Source: Amphibalanus amphitrite (taxonomy: Eukaryota; Arthropoda; Thecostraca; Balanomorpha; Balanidae). Taken from it: a DNA stretch of 64,000 nucleotides. Of this stretch, positions 1 through 12,094 are shown piece by piece. The translations under genes were made by a program, and so were the position numbers. The DNA lies in the NCBI RefSeq assembly GCF_019059575.1, contig NW_024881827.1, positions 372,001 through 436,000 of the forward strand, written 5' to 3'. Position 1 is the stretch's first letter, and each line of letters starts with the position of its first letter. Under the pieces are notes generated by a model. It did not search any database. It was not told where the DNA came from and saw only the letters and a program-made list of their open reading frames with translations.

Positions 1-1004
1 ACACGTGGGCCGCCGCAAAACAGGGTACACCGGAGGACTTACGATTCGATATCTCCTAAGCCATTATAGATAGCAAATATGTTCCCTGGATCTATGTAGA
101 TAATACTTTAGAGAACACTTCAGGCCAAAAATTGTTTCTCGACAACTTACACCCAGCCCGCGTTTTTGGCTTAAATGCAATACAACACGGCAGCCGACCT
201 TTAGGGCTCAGTTAGCGAGTTCATTTTTTAGCGAGCACTTCGAGCATTTCAGCGTTCGATGAAATGACATATTTTTTCAACGCAGTCGTTACTTCATTTG
301 CATCTAAACGCGACCTATATGATAATGTGCCGGTATCGTCACACTAGAAGGTGTAATTCATCGTAATTTATAGGGCTAATTCTCGGCGCACAGCAGCAGA
401 CGGACACCGACTAACCCACCATCTAAAGGCAGTTTGGCGAAGCAGTATCGTGAATCACAGCCGCGAGATGTCCCTAGCGTAGAACACCGTCTGTTTGCCC
501 AGTTTAAATACGTGATGTTTGCCCTCTGTCAACCCCTCAGTCATGGCGCTGGGGTCGCGGATGAATGGGCGACCGCCCGCCGCGCGGGGAGGGGGCTGCT
601 CCCCTGACCCGGAACACCACGGCATGGGGACGGTCCCGCACTCGCGTGCCTCACGTCGCCGCCTCACACCGATCAATTACGCTGGTTTTGAGGAACCGCC
701 CATTGTGGTGGTGGGTGATCCAACGCAGACCTAGCCAGAACCCCACTGAGGGGGTGTCACCCGTGTCAGCTGGCTCAGACCCATGATATCCCCATACCGA
801 AAGCGACGTTCCAAAGAGCAATATGCCTTTAAGTTTAGTGGGTATTATTGATGTTTAATTCGAGAATGTATGCATGCATGTAAGCACATACCTACATGAT
901 GTGTTTAAGTACCTACTCCAAATGTACAGCTTTGGCCTCTCAGCTCGAGGAATAACCTTTTTTACTTTAAAGACAGCTTTTTAGTGACTAAACACTCGCA
1001 CTTA
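1..1004. other. Unassigned sequence
   Basis: No convincing gene, terminal repeat or RNA was recognised. The short open frames around 455-786 sit in a GC-rich patch and overlap on both strands, which argues against coding. Confidence 0.5.
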
Positions 1005-1848
1005 CATATAGCGGGGTCGAACGGACCCCCTCCCGTTTTTTCGCGAATAATTCGCGCAAAAAGTGGCCGATCGCGACGAAACTTTCAGTACCCTCGAGAT
1101 AATCAATTTTACACATACTCTTAAAATTTAATGGCCCTGACCTCAATAACCTTTGACCTGTGGTCTGATTCTCGAGACCATGTTCGACCGGAATCGTAAT
1201 TGGCGTATGTCGGCTGAGGCTCACATTATCCGCGCAATTTCCAATCTTTTTTGGTGTGGGTTTCAAGGTCTCGTGAAGGTCAGGTCAAGGTCATTGACCT
1301 TTGATGACCTTGCTTCACTATTTCGAGTTTTGCATGTTTCTAGGGTAGTTTCTGGAGTTGATTTCGAATTCCCATTTGGAGATTTATGAAGTACCTAGTT
1401 TTGGTGCCCTTGTATGCTACGAAGCTGTCAATAGTGGTCAACACCTGCTATGGATAGCCGGCAGGTAACCTACTGGTTGACCTGACCTGACCTGACCCGA
1501 CCTGGCCTAAATACATTAAGACATCAAAGGTATTTGATCAAAGCTAACATGAACTACGTGTTCAGCACCCCGCAAAATCCCTTTTTCAACCTCACTTTAC
1601 GAACTTCCAGCAAGTCCCGATTTTTCCGATTTTTGGGTCATTGACCTGACCTGGAAGGTCAACCAGTGACATAAATAAGACCATGAAATTGGGTATCATC
1701 GGCTTACTTTCGTCGCGGGCAACGCGCTCGTTTTTTTTTTCTGCGAAGCTCGAGCTCCATCACAGGCCAAACGGCAAGGAGAGTCCAACGGACCCCCCCC
1801 CCCCATATACGTTAGACGCTGGCAAACACGAATACGGGCGAGGGTTGA
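1005..1848. mobile_element. TTAA element PB-1, copy a (left end eroded)
   Basis: The G/C-run block and the words following it match, in reverse, the right end of the copy at 1902-2777. The right end reads GGGCGAGGG followed by TTGA, a one-base change from TTAA. The left TTAACCC terminus is missing. It lies tail-to-tail with copy b, 53 bp away. There is no transposase, so it is non-autonomous. Confidence 0.75.
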
Positions 1849-1901
1849 AACGAAGGAGAAATATACGAGCGAACGAACCGCGCAAGCGAAGCGAAATCTT
1901 T

Positions 1902-2777
1902 TTAACCCTTGCCAGCACAGGCCATTTTGCGTCCTTCGACGGCACACGACCCCCCGACCCCCCTCGCGTTTCGCCCCTGATCGTGCTAGAGCTTCGCGAA
2001 AAAAAAAACGAGCGTGCTGCCCGTGACGACAGGAAGCCGATGATCCCAATTTTAGGGTCCTAGGTCATCGGTTGACCTTCCAGGTCAGGTTAATGACACA
2101 AAAGTCGGGAAAATCGGGACCTGTTAGAAAGTCGTAAAGCGTGGCTGCTACGAGGGTTTTCGGGGTGCTGATTACGAATATCATGTTAGTTTTGATCACA
2201 GATGATGTCTTCATGCATTTAGGCCAGGTCGGGTCAGGTCAGGTCAGGTCAACCAGTAAGGGTATTCGTAGTAGGTAGGTGGCAACCGCCTCTGACAGCT
2301 TCGTACCATCTTACGAAGGTGCCAAAACTACTTCGTAAATGTTCATATGGTTGCTATTAAATTCGAATTCAGCTCCATCCAAAACTAGCCTAGAAACATG
2401 TAAAACTCGAAAAAGTGAACCGAGGTCATCAAAGGTCAATGACCTGACCTGACCTTCCGGTGACATTGACACCCACCCTAATGCATGGGAGCAACATCAT
2501 GTCCCATGTTTGAACGCCTAAAACCACGAAAAGACTGCAAACGCGCGGCTAATGCGATCCGACATACGCCGAATCGCGATTCCGGCCAAACATGGTCTCG
2601 AAAAGTAGGTCACAGGTCAAAGGTCATTAAGGTCAGGGTCATGAAAATTTGAGGGGAGGTGTAACATTGATTAACGCGAGAGTACTGAAAGATTCGTCGC
2701 GATCGGCCGCTTTTTACGCGAGTTATTTGCGAAAAACCGAGGGGGGTCCGTTCACCCCCCATACGGGCGAGGGTTAA
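1902..2777. mobile_element. TTAA element PB-1, copy b (complete ends)
   Basis: It is flanked by TTAA (1902-1905 and 2774-2777), with termini CCCTTGCC and GGGCGAGGG. The interior carries (GGTCA)n tracts and AGGTCA words. TTAA duplication with CCC termini is characteristic of piggyBac-type elements; Kolobok also uses TTAA. It serves as the intact reference for the PB-1 copies that carry insertions. Confidence 0.8.
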
Positions 2778-2799
2778 GATAACGGAAAGATATTAGCAT

Positions 2800-3491
2800 T
2801 TACATATACCTAACGGCCCGGCCCAGCCTGTAACGCTTTTGAGAGGCATATATTTCATGCCTCAGAAACCGTTGCAGTGGTTGGGCTGATCGACCTGCCG
2901 CCCTTTTTGTTGGGAAGCCTATTTCTTCTACCCCGTAATTAATTGCTCTTAATACATCTACATATACCAGTATAACGCCTTTTGGGGCGACTAACGGAGC
3001 GAGCGAGAGGGTGAGCCTTGCACGTGCGAAATTTCGAGGGGGTACCTCCAGCTGACTTGTGCAATGTGCACGGCACCCTACTAACCGGTCCCTAGCCATG
3101 TACCAAATTTGAGCGCCATCGGTCCAGCCGTTCTCGAGATCTGGAATCGACCCCTGCACGTGCGCACGTGCAGCAGCACCCCAACTCCGGCACATGGATA
3201 TGCATTGCCTAGTGGGTGCCTACCTACATGCCAACTTTCAGCGCAATCGGCCAAGTAGTTACCGAGATATTGCAACAATTACAAAAGTGACACCTCTTCG
3301 TTTTGCACGTGGCACGTGCATAAGGGGTCATCCACATGCATCGGGAATAGGCCAATACTTGGTATACAATACAATACTTGGTAGAAGGAATGAAGCTACC
3401 CTACAAAAATTACCGCATGTAAATCGGTCAAGTGGTTGCTGAGATATAAGCGTCGCAGAATCGTGACCACGGCCGGCCGGCCGGCCCGGGC
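2800..3491. repeat. Rep-X copy 1, left part
   Basis: It matches 14356-15043 directly and 45870-46571 in inverse orientation. It contains the CCTTTTGGGGCGACTAACGG block, the perfect palindrome TGCACGTGCGCACGTGCA and a run of GGCC repeats at the right. The copy is split by the element at 3492-5024 and resumes at 5034. Open frames on the minus strand reflect the repeat and not a gene. Confidence 0.75.
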
Positions 3492-5024
3492 GCGAGTTAC
3501 CTAAGTGTGGAACTACCCAGCGCCGAGCCGGCCGGATGACGTCACACCACGGCCAGTGCCGGCGCAGCGGCAGACTGGCCGAGATTGGCATGGTCTTAAC
3601 TTGGCGAAGAGGCATCGGACGCCAAACTTCTGCTGCAGCTATAAATCACATTTCATGTGTTTCTTCCATGTGTATGAGCTATTAAGTCCTTCGAATACCT
3701 AATGTGTAGGTGAGCGTACCTGCATTTAGCAGTGTGTACTATGCTATGTGGATTGAAAACTGGGGGCACATCCGACACACTGCGCAATGGATTCCGATAT
3801 TGCTTGGCTGATTCTGGCTTTGTCTTCGCACGAACCATTGAAAGGGAGGACGTCATTTTTAAAGGTTGTCAGGTGGTGGTCAGGTGCACTCAAACGTTTT
3901 AATAAGCAACTGCTGATTGAATTTCTGGCGAGGGGTGGTTGAACGTTCTGTTCACAAATGAGTATCTACCTACCTAGTGCCTACCTGCATTGGCAAATAA
4001 CTTGGTCGCGGTCAATTAGGCATGATTCACGAAGTCCCTTATCTTTTATTAGACTTATTAAGCCCAATGTGCAACATTTGCGTCTTTTCGCGTTGCATTG
4101 GGTAGCAAATGAGAAAATCTGCCTCTTCTCCACAGCCCTCAATTCAAGAAACCGTCCTTTTCCTTATCACACCATTCCATAACATAATTTTCAAACATGG
4201 GTATCCTCCCCACAAAAAAAAGCTGAAGCAGTTTCCTTCGGCTCCAATGCGCCGCTCGCCCAGGGAGACGGAAGTGTTATATTCTCGGCGGTCCAGTCTG
4301 CATTCTGCAGCACAATTAAATTTGGCGGACCCCCAGCGCACGACTGAACGATTCGTATTGTTGTGAGTGACTGTGACGACAGCAAATGAATTCACTGGTG
4401 GTTTCGGAATAATTAACAGGCGGCGCAGCCCAGTGCCTCTTACAATGAATTACAGTGGCGAATGCACTATTGCAGAGAAGAAATGGATTGAGCAGATGCC
4501 CAACCTCGCTGTATTATCAACTAAACATTAGATACGCTTTACATTTTAATCAGGCAACGACTTGCGAGTTGCGACCCTTCCGCCTTACATAACTCGGCAG
4601 AAAGTCCCTGAGTCGGCTAATCTACACTGCATCTCTTCAAACCCTAAGTATTTTACAATTTACCACTCAGCTATGCAACAGGCTTATAATTCACTGCTAA
4701 AGTCTCAACTCCTTTTCCCCTATCATCTTTTTGGCACCGTCAATCGCCATCTGCGCTGCCCACTGTCCAGCAAATAATCCGGCCGTCTCCAGTCCTCTGG
4801 CAGGGGCTTCCAAACTCAAGCGAACTCGCCGAAGTTTCGCCATTCAATGCGCAGGATCTGTACAATTGAGTTTGAGAGCCTCTGGGTTGGCTCGGCGCGC
4901 CTGCGCTGCGCCGTTGGTCCGGCCAAGTACGCGAGTGACGTCATGCTATAAGCGTCATCCCCCGACCAAAGTCACCAATCAGAGCCCTAGAATCGACTTG
5001 TAGTTCCACACTTAGGTAACTCGC
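3492..5024. mobile_element. Mutator-like non-autonomous element with 9-bp target duplication
   Basis: Perfect 25-bp inverted ends (starting GCGAGTTACCTAAGTGTGG) are flanked by the 9-bp duplication GGCCCGGGC at 3483-3491 and 5025-5033. Rep-X resumes cleanly on both sides, matching the uninterrupted copy at 14970-15040. Nine-base duplications are typical of Mutator-like elements. No transposase frame was found; the interior is AT-rich with GC-rich, roughly inverted ends. Confidence 0.75.
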
Positions 5025-5033
5025 GGCCCGGGC

Positions 5034-5105
5034 CCGCTCATACTCAGAAATTTCCGTTATTCTGCGTAAGACTCCGCTCGCTTCGCTCGCTCCGTAAACA
5101 TAGGT
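5034..5105. repeat. Rep-X copy 1, right part
   Basis: It continues the copy broken at 3491, from CCGCTCATACTCAG to CTCGCTCGCTCCGTAA, the same terminal block as at 15043 and, inverted, at 45870. Confidence 0.7.
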
Positions 5106-5325
5106 GATCGTCGTGGCAACTGGCACGTGTCACGTGAAAGCTGTTTTGTTGAAGTAGCACTTTGACAGACCTTAACCTTTCTAGTAGAGGTTTTAGCCAA
5201 TGCAATGGGTCTACACTCTACAGTGCATGAATATTCCTATCTTGCACTCCTCTGAGAGCAAGAGCTTCGCGAAAAAAAAAACGAGCGTGTTGCCCGTCAC
5301 GAGAGGAAGCCGATGATACCCAATT

Positions 5326-7403
5326 TTAACCCTCGCCGGACGTATTGGTTTTCTACATACGCGCCGGCCGAAGGGGGGGGGAGGCGGGTACGACACCCCC
5401 TCGCCGTTTTGCCCCTGGTGAAGCTAGCGCGTCGCGGAAAAAACGAGTGTGTGCGCAGTTACGAGAAGCAGAGATTAGTATCCGATTGTAAGGTCCTAGG
5501 TCAACCGGTGACCTCTGAGGTCAGGTCAAGTGCCCCAAGGCACGGTTCAGTTTTTGGTGAATAACTTCGCAAAAACGGCCGCAGAGCCGCGATTTTGGCA
5601 GCATCGTGTTCGCCTTGCTCAGGCGCGTCGAATGATATCCTTTTTGTTCGGGTCAGGTCAACTTAGGGTGTTGACCTCAGGTCCAGGTCAGGTCAGCACC
5701 CCCAGGTCACGAAGTTGGTTGAAAGAGGTCATGTCGCATATTGTTCGATATGGCAGGTCTTCCTGAGTCCATTGGTGGCTTTCCCGACTCGCTAGCTCAA
5801 TTTGATCAAGAGTTATTGACGGAAAACTAATATGACCTTGATGACGTCATAAATGACGTCACGCAAGGTCAACATTGCAAAAGTGACGCATCTAACCTTG
5901 CAAGGAGTGCATTAACCCTCGCCGGCCGAGGGGGGCGGGTGCCGCCCCCCCATAGGGTTTTTTTCGCGATAGCTCCGAACACGCTGGCGATAGAGAGCTG
6001 AAACTTGGCATACCTGACCTTTGATCCAAGCCGGATCTTTTGACACCAACCGCATTTTCGGGTCAGGTCAGGTCACTGACCTATGACGTCATAAGAGAAC
6101 CTCTGCACGGTCTTCAGATGTCGCAACTTCGCAACGCCCTCACTGCCAGAGGAGATGTCACAGGGAAATGAAACTTGCAGGATCTAGTATCCATTATGAG
6201 TCCCACAACTTGTATATCTCGGATTTTTCCTAAAGGTCATATGAGGTCAGGTCATTTTCGTGACCTCACCATTATAAGTCAATGGGGAAAAATTCAAACT
6301 GCTATTCTGGCGCCGGGAACGATCTCCAACTATCTCAAGCACACAGAATCGTGATTTGATGCACTCCTTGCAAGGTTAGATGCGTCACTTTTGCAATGTT
6401 GACCTTGCGTGACGTCATGTATGACGTCATCAAGGTCATATTAGTTTTTCGTCAATAACTATTGATCAAATTGAGCTAGCGAGTCGGGAAAGCCACCAAT
6501 GGACTCAGGAAAACCTGCCGAATCGAATGATATGCAACATGACCTCTTTCGACCAACTTCGTGACCTGGGGGTGCTGACCTGACCTTGACCTGAGGTCAA
6601 CACCCCAAGTTGACCTGACCCGGACAAAAAGTATATCATTCGACGCGCCTGAGCGAGACGAACACGATGCTGCCAAAATCGGCGCTCTGCGGCCGTTTTT
6701 TGCGAAGTTATTCACCAAAAACTGAACCGTACCTTGGGGCACTTGACCTGACCTCAGAGGTCACCGGATGACCTAGGACCTTAAAATCGGGTACCAATCT
6801 CTGCGTCTCGTAACGGCGCACACGCTCGTTTTTTCCGCGACGCGCTAGCTCCACCAGGGGCGAAACGGCGAGGGGGGGGGGGGGTCGTACCCGCCCCCCC
6901 CCCCCCTCGGCCGGCGCGTATGTAGAAAACCAATAGGTCCGGCGAGGGTTAAATCACGATTCTGTGTGCTTGAGATAGTTGTAGATCGTTCCCGGCGCCA
7001 GAATAGCAGTTCTTATTTTTCGCCATTGACTTATAATGGTGAGGTCACGAAAATGACCTGACTATATGACCTTCAGAAAAAAAAAAAATCCGAGATATAC
7101 AAGTAGTGAGACTCATAATGGATACTAGATCCTGCAAATTTCATTTCCCTGTGACATCTCCTCTGGCAGTGAGGGCGTTGCGAAGTTGCGACATCTGAAG
7201 ACCGTGCAGAGGTTCACTTATGACGTCATAGGTCGGTGACCTGACCTGATCAAAAAATGCGGTTGGTGTCAAAAGATCCGGCTTGAATCAAAGGTCAGGT
7301 ATGCCAAGTTTCAGCTCTCTATCGCCAGCGTGTTTGGAGCTATCGCGAAAAAAAACTATGAGAGGGGGGCGGCACAGCCGCCCCCTCGGCCGGGGAGGGT
7401 TAA
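5326..7403 (-). mobile_element. TTAA element PB-2, outer copy, split by a second PB-2
   Basis: The two halves (5326-5911 and 6953-7403) together equal the reverse complement of the complete PB-2 at 50760-51795. TTAA lies at both outer ends (5326-5329, 7400-7403), inside PB-1 copy c. The break in the middle holds the inner copy. Confidence 0.85.
5912..6952 (+). mobile_element. TTAA element PB-2, inner copy (self-nested)
   Basis: It is a complete copy, opposite in orientation to its host, with TTAA at 5912-5915 and 6949-6952 and termini CCCTCGCCGG and CCGGCGAGGG. The insertion point in the outer copy is the motif GCATCAAATCACG of the intact element, which must have carried a TTAA variant. It contains TGACGTCA words, GGTCA tracts and terminal G/C-run hairpins. 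Confidence 0.85.
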
Positions 7404-7703
7404 GGTCCTAGGTCATCGATTGACCTTCTAGGTCAGGTCAATGACCCAGAAGTCGGGAAAATCGGGACCTATTAGAAAGCCGTTAAATGTGGCTGCTATG
7501 GGGTTTTCCCAGCGTCCCGATCACGAATATCGTGTTAGTTTTGATCACAGATGATGTCATTGAGTATTTAGACCAGGTCGGGTCAGGTCAGGTCAGGTCA
7601 ACCAGTAGGGGTCGTGACGGGTATTCGTAATACGTGTCAACCGCCTCTGACAGCTTTGTAACATGTTACGGAGGCACCAACACTACTTCGTAAATGTTCA
7701 AAT

Positions 7704-8191
7704 CAGGGTGCGGAGTCGATGGATTTTAGGGTGACTCCGACTCTGATTCAGACTCCGGCTTCAAAAATCGGCTCCGACTCAAGCTCCGGACGCTTCTATT
7801 AAAACCCTTATCAGGATATTGAAGTTGATAACGGGGATATGTTTTTATCTTGCCTGAAACGATCCTATGTGCGTTCCAAGGCTTTTCAGATGGAAAAATG
7901 CAATAAAAATAACAAGCAGATTCCGGGGAGTTCACAGTCTTGCTTTTTTCGCTGAAAACGTTCGTTCAAAACAGCAACATGACCTTTTTTCGACAAAATC
8001 TAAATTCGAGTGCAGCATCGGCAATCTAACAGGTGCAGTGCATGCCGTTGATGAACCATGCAGCGTTAACTCCGACTCCGGAGTCAGAGTCGGTAAGATT
8101 TTGGCGACTCCGACTCCGACTCCGACTCCGGGCAGAACTGTCGACTCCGACCGACTCCAGCTCCGACTCCAACTCCGACTCCGCAGCCCTG
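7704..8191. mobile_element. hAT-type element with GGAGTC repeats
   Basis: It starts CAGGGTGCGGAGTCG and ends CTCCGCAGCCCTG, flanked by the 8-bp duplication GTTCAAAT (7696-7703, 8192-8199) inside PB-1 copy c. The ends carry runs of CCGACT/GGAGTC. It is 488 bp with no transposase: a hAT MITE. A similar fragment (CCGACTCCGGAGT) is seen near 9500. Confidence 0.85.
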
Positions 8192-8633
8192 GTTCAAATG
8201 GTTGCTAAATTCGAATTCAGCTCCAAAAACTAGCCTAGAAACATGTAAAACTCGAAAAAGTGGACCGAGGTCATCAAAAGTCGATGGCCTGACCTGACCT
8301 TCAGGTGACCTTGACATCCACCCAAATGCATAGGAGCAACATCAAATCACATGTTTGAACGTTCGAAACCACAAAAAGCTTGCAAACGCGCGGCTAATGT
8401 GAGCCGGCATACGCCGAATCGCGATTCCGGCCAAACATGGTCTCGGAAAGATAGGTCATAGGTCAAAGGTCATTTGGGTCAAGGTCATGAAATTTTCAGG
8501 GTAGGTGTAAAATTGATCAATGCGAGGGACTGAAAGTTTCGTCGCGATCGGCCGCTTTTTACGCGAGCTATTCGCGAAAAACCTTAGTGGATGGTTGCAT
8601 ACCCCCCTTGTGGCGGCGTCCGTCGAGGGTTAA

Positions 8634-9616
8634 GCAGTCGAAAAAAGCACTTTTGGACAACTGACATGCGCAAGAGACGTGGAAGAACAGTAAAAACAGC
8701 TGCAATGCGTTCAGTTTTACAATAGGCAATCGATTGGGATGCCACATGAGTTTTACCGGTCAGGTCATGAGCTCGACCTTAAAAAATGTTCATCTTTGGA
8801 GGTCAAATTACACACCATTCTACACCATTGGACGAGAGAGACATGATGCTAGCAGAGCTGATTGTTTTTAATGCCTATGTACCCACAACAATGACAACAA
8901 TGCACCGCTGGGCTACGCTTCGCTTGCATTCCAGGACCGCAGTGACGTCACAGGAAGGGACGCGGGCGGACCGCTGATGACCCGCCCGCTGTCAAAGGGC
9001 GGGCTGGGTTTGACGGGCGCACAATAGCGGCCGCGCGCGTGTTCCTAAAAGCGATAGCGAAGGCACGGGCGCCGGAAGGGTTGGACGCTTTGACCCTCTT
9101 CCAGACCTCCCGCTGTTACTGCCAAGGTTACTGCTACTGAGAAGGAAAATAAGTGACGGTGGTATTCACACAGGCTTTTCACTAATTTCTGACGTTTCAC
9201 ACGTGAAGTCAACAATTCTCGTCTCCTACATAGAGATACTTGCACGAACACTAAGGTAACCGGCCTGTTAGCTTGAAACGCCGCCAGGGAAAAACATACT
9301 GCTCCATGGTATAATCTCTTCCACGTGTGACCGGTCTGGAGCCTTTTCGCATTAGATCGATGCGTGTTTTTATCGATATAGGATCTCCATCGATCTTAGA
9401 ATTTGCGATCTGAATGATGGGGTGGAGCAAGATTAGAATGGGTCTGAGGCCAGGACAGTAGAATCGGAGTTGAACCCAGAGTCACCAAAATCTTACTAAC
9501 TCCGACTCCGGAGTAGAATCGACATCGCTAACTGAATGGCTCAAAGTTATACCCGAAGCGGAAGCCAGTCTGCCGAAAAATAGCCGTTTTCACGACGGGC
9601 TTTCTGGCGAGTGGAC
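8634..9616. other. Unassigned sequence
   Basis: No gene is supported. A short hAT-like scrap with ACTCCGACTCCGGAG lies near 9500. The rest shows no terminal repeats I could pair. Confidence 0.5.
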
Positions 9617-9624
9617 TTATATGG

Positions 9625-10065
9625 CAGTGTGTCATGGGCTGGGCTGGGTCACGGGCTGGGCTGGGCCCTCAAATATAAATAATCGATGGGCTGTGGTGAG
9701 TGTGGATGGGTTGGGACAAGGACTGTAAAGGAGGTTCGCGGCTGAGCTAAAAACAAAAACTAGCTTATTACTGCGCAAGACTAAAAAAACGAATGAAAGC
9801 ATATATGTGCAATGTGCATTGTGCATGCTGCTCCCAAAAGATTGTTTCTTTGCGCCTATGGGTGACATATGTAATACCTGTTTGGTGTCCATGATCCAAA
9901 AGTCGGACCAGCCCGTCATTTTTGACGGGCTGGTCCGGGCTGGACGGGCTAGACCGGGCTGGGCTTCAACAATTTTACTATGCATGGGTTCGCGCTGGGC
10001 CGGGCTGTCAACCCATGGGCCTGGGTCGGGCTGGACTGGGATTTTGCGGCCCGTGGCGAACACTG
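9625..10065. mobile_element. hAT-type element with GGGCTGG repeats
   Basis: It is flanked by the 8-bp duplication TTATATGG (9617-9624, 10066-10073). The left end is CAGTGTGTCATGGGC and the right end complement CAGTGTTCGCCACGGGC, so the ends match after a few changes. Both ends are rich in GGGCTGGGC-type words. There is no transposase. Confidence 0.8.
9905..9936. repeat. Perfect hairpin inside the hAT element
   Basis: GACCAGCCCGTCA and its exact reverse complement are separated by four T bases, near the middle of the 441-bp hAT. This is consistent with a fold-back interior. Confidence 0.8.
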
Positions 10066-10136
10066 TTATATGGACTAAGTCTACAAAAATCTCTTTAACA
10101 GCAAATATGTTCATATCATGACTTTATTTTAGTGTT

Positions 10137-11210
10137 TTAACCCGCGCCCTGCTGGGGGGGGGGGGTAGAATCTGCCCCCCTCCAGTTTTTCGCCAATAAC
10201 TTCTAAACACGGTACGCCAGCGACGTCAAACTTTCAGCACCTTATCAAACATCAATTTGACACGTTCCCTGAAAATTTGAGCGAAATCCGTCGGAAAAAA
10301 AATTGAGAAATTGACGTTTTAGTGACATCATGTTCGCCATTTTCGCCTCAAAAACCGCAAAATTTCAAACGCCGCAAACATCTTCATTTTTAAAGGAATC
10401 AAGACGTAACAAAAAGGTTATACGTGATTCTACTTTGTCTATCAAATGACTATCTCGGTTTTTTGAAAATTTCGGATTTTGGCCCAATTTTTTCCAAAAA
10501 GCTGACTTTTTGGGAAAATAATTACAAAATCCAAAAATTTGAGTGCATAAAAAAACGGAATACCTATATGTCAGAAAAGTGGTCTATGTGCACCTACATA
10601 CCAATTTTTAGAAAAATCGGTTCATAAATGTGGGAGTTATTCAAAACTTTATGACGTCACGAAACACATTTTTTTTGAAAAAAAAAATGATTTTTTTTTA
10701 AGTTCTAGACCTCGTACGGAAGCAAAAATAGCACCATTCGATTTGCCGTGAAAAACTGCATCAGATAGACACCTTTTTAGACCTAAACAACCAACTTCAA
10801 AATTTGACCTCACTTGACCTGACCTCGACCTGAAATTCATCCAGAGGTGGTCCATATCACTTATTGAGTGTGCCTATTGAATTCTATGAGTAAAATGACC
10901 CATAAAACATGTGTCGCACATGCCCTTTTCTATATTTTGTTTTTGGTGACCTGACCTGACCTGACCTTGACCTTGACCTTTGAATGACATTGTATGCAAC
11001 GAATATTGTCTTGGTAGTCTAAGAACACGTTTTGGGCAATCAGTCTCAGTCCATTCTTCGGCAACTACGTTGCAAGGCCGATACTGTAAAAACTTGCATT
11101 TTGTACCCCTGACCTGACCTTGACCTGACCTCTGACTTACTGAAGCCAAAAAATTTGGGCTCTTAAGATCCGCCTTGTTGAGAGCTTTCGATTGCCGTTT
11201 TCCCCGCCTT
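10137..11210. mobile_element. TTAA element PB-5 relative, right end lost
   Basis: It starts TTAACCCGCGCCCTGCTG with a G-run/C-run hairpin, then shares several phrases in order with the complete PB-5 at 57612-58789: the AACTTTCAG block, the TCTCGG block, the CTAGACC..CGTACGG block and the CATAAAACATGT block. The right terminus is missing and PB-1 sequence begins at about 11218. Confidence 0.65.
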
Positions 11211-11217
11211 TCTTCAG

Positions 11218-11640
11218 GGGTAGTTGGATGGACCCGCGTCCCGCCCCCTCGGTTTTTCGCAAATAATCTCGCTCAGAAAGCGGACGATCGCGACGAAACT
11301 TTCAGTACCTAAGAGTTGATCAATTTTACACATACTCTTTTTCTTTCATGAACTTGACCCAAATGACCTTTGACCCCTGGCCTTTTTCTCGAGACCATGT
11401 TTGACCGAAATCGCGATTCAGCGTACCTATGTCAGATCATATTATCCGCGCGTTTCCAGTCTTTTTTTGTGTTGTAACCGTCCAAACATGTCAAATGATG
11501 TTCGTCCCATGCGGCATGCATTACGGTGGGTGCCAAGGTCACGTAAAGGTCAGGTAAGGGTCATTGATCTTTGAGGACCTTGATTCATTTTTTCGAGTTT
11601 TACATGTCCCTGGCATCCGTTTGAACATTTACTTAGTAGT
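11218..11640. mobile_element. TTAA element PB-1 fragment d
   Basis: It matches one half of PB-1, from the G/C-run and CGGTTTTTCGC block through GATCGCGACGAAACTTTCAG to TTTGAACATTTAC. Both natural termini are absent, and Rep-X-like sequence follows directly. Confidence 0.65.
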
Positions 11641-12085
11641 TACGAGCGAGCGAGCGCAGCGAGCGAAGTGAGTCTTTTCAATATAACGGAAAAATCTCAG
11701 TATGAGCGGCCCAGCCCGGCCCGGCCCGGCCTGTAACGCTTTTGAGAGGCTTATATCTCAGCAACCGCTAGACCGATTGGCCTGCGGTCTTTTTTTTTTT
11801 TTGCTGGGTAGCCCCATCCCTTCTACCCCGTAATTGACTACTTTTGATACATCTCAGTGACCGTCGTGGCACGTGCCACGTTGAAAGTCAAGGGTGTTCA
11901 AGCTGTCTTGCAAAAGTAGTGATTTTGAGAGGCTCGTATCTCAGCAGCCGCTTGGGCGATTGTCTTGCGGTAATTTTTGTAGGGTAGCTGCATCCCTTCT
12001 ACCAAAGGTCGGATACTCTTGATCTATGTGAGTGACCCCCACTGCACGTGCAAAATACAAAAAGAAGAGGTGCCAAATTTGTTCC
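11641..12085. repeat. Rep-X-like copy, diverged
   Basis: GAGCGAGCGAGCGCAGCGAGCG, stray GGCCC repeats, CTTATATCTCAGCAACCG and the GTGGCACGTGCCAC palindrome are the same ordered blocks as in other Rep-X copies. The copy is more diverged and lacks clear boundaries. Confidence 0.55.
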
Positions 12086-12094
12086 CATTTGCAT

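Larger units (their letters stand above)
5250..8633. mobile_element. TTAA element PB-1, copy c, carrying nested insertions
   Basis: PB-1 sequence runs from about 5252 to 5329 (left end truncated), resumes at 7404 with GGTCCTAGGTCATC and ends at GAGGG plus TTAA (8630-8633). The gap is a PB-2 insertion at the central TTAA. A hAT (7704-8191) is also inserted. Comparison with copy b shows both insertions are clean. Confidence 0.8.

Noticed and set aside
1683..2063. 126-codon frame and its antisense shadow
   Set aside because: It spans the junction of two inverted PB-1 copies; the sequence is inverted-repeat DNA.
2220..2250. GGTCA runs as telomeric or simple microsatellite repeats
   Set aside because: They occur at fixed positions inside PB elements in both orientations, with single-word variants elsewhere in each element.
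2800..3278. Minus-strand frames over Rep-X as coding
   Set aside because: The same peptides appear at every Rep-X copy with frameshifts between copies and are driven by the palindromic CACGTG blocks.
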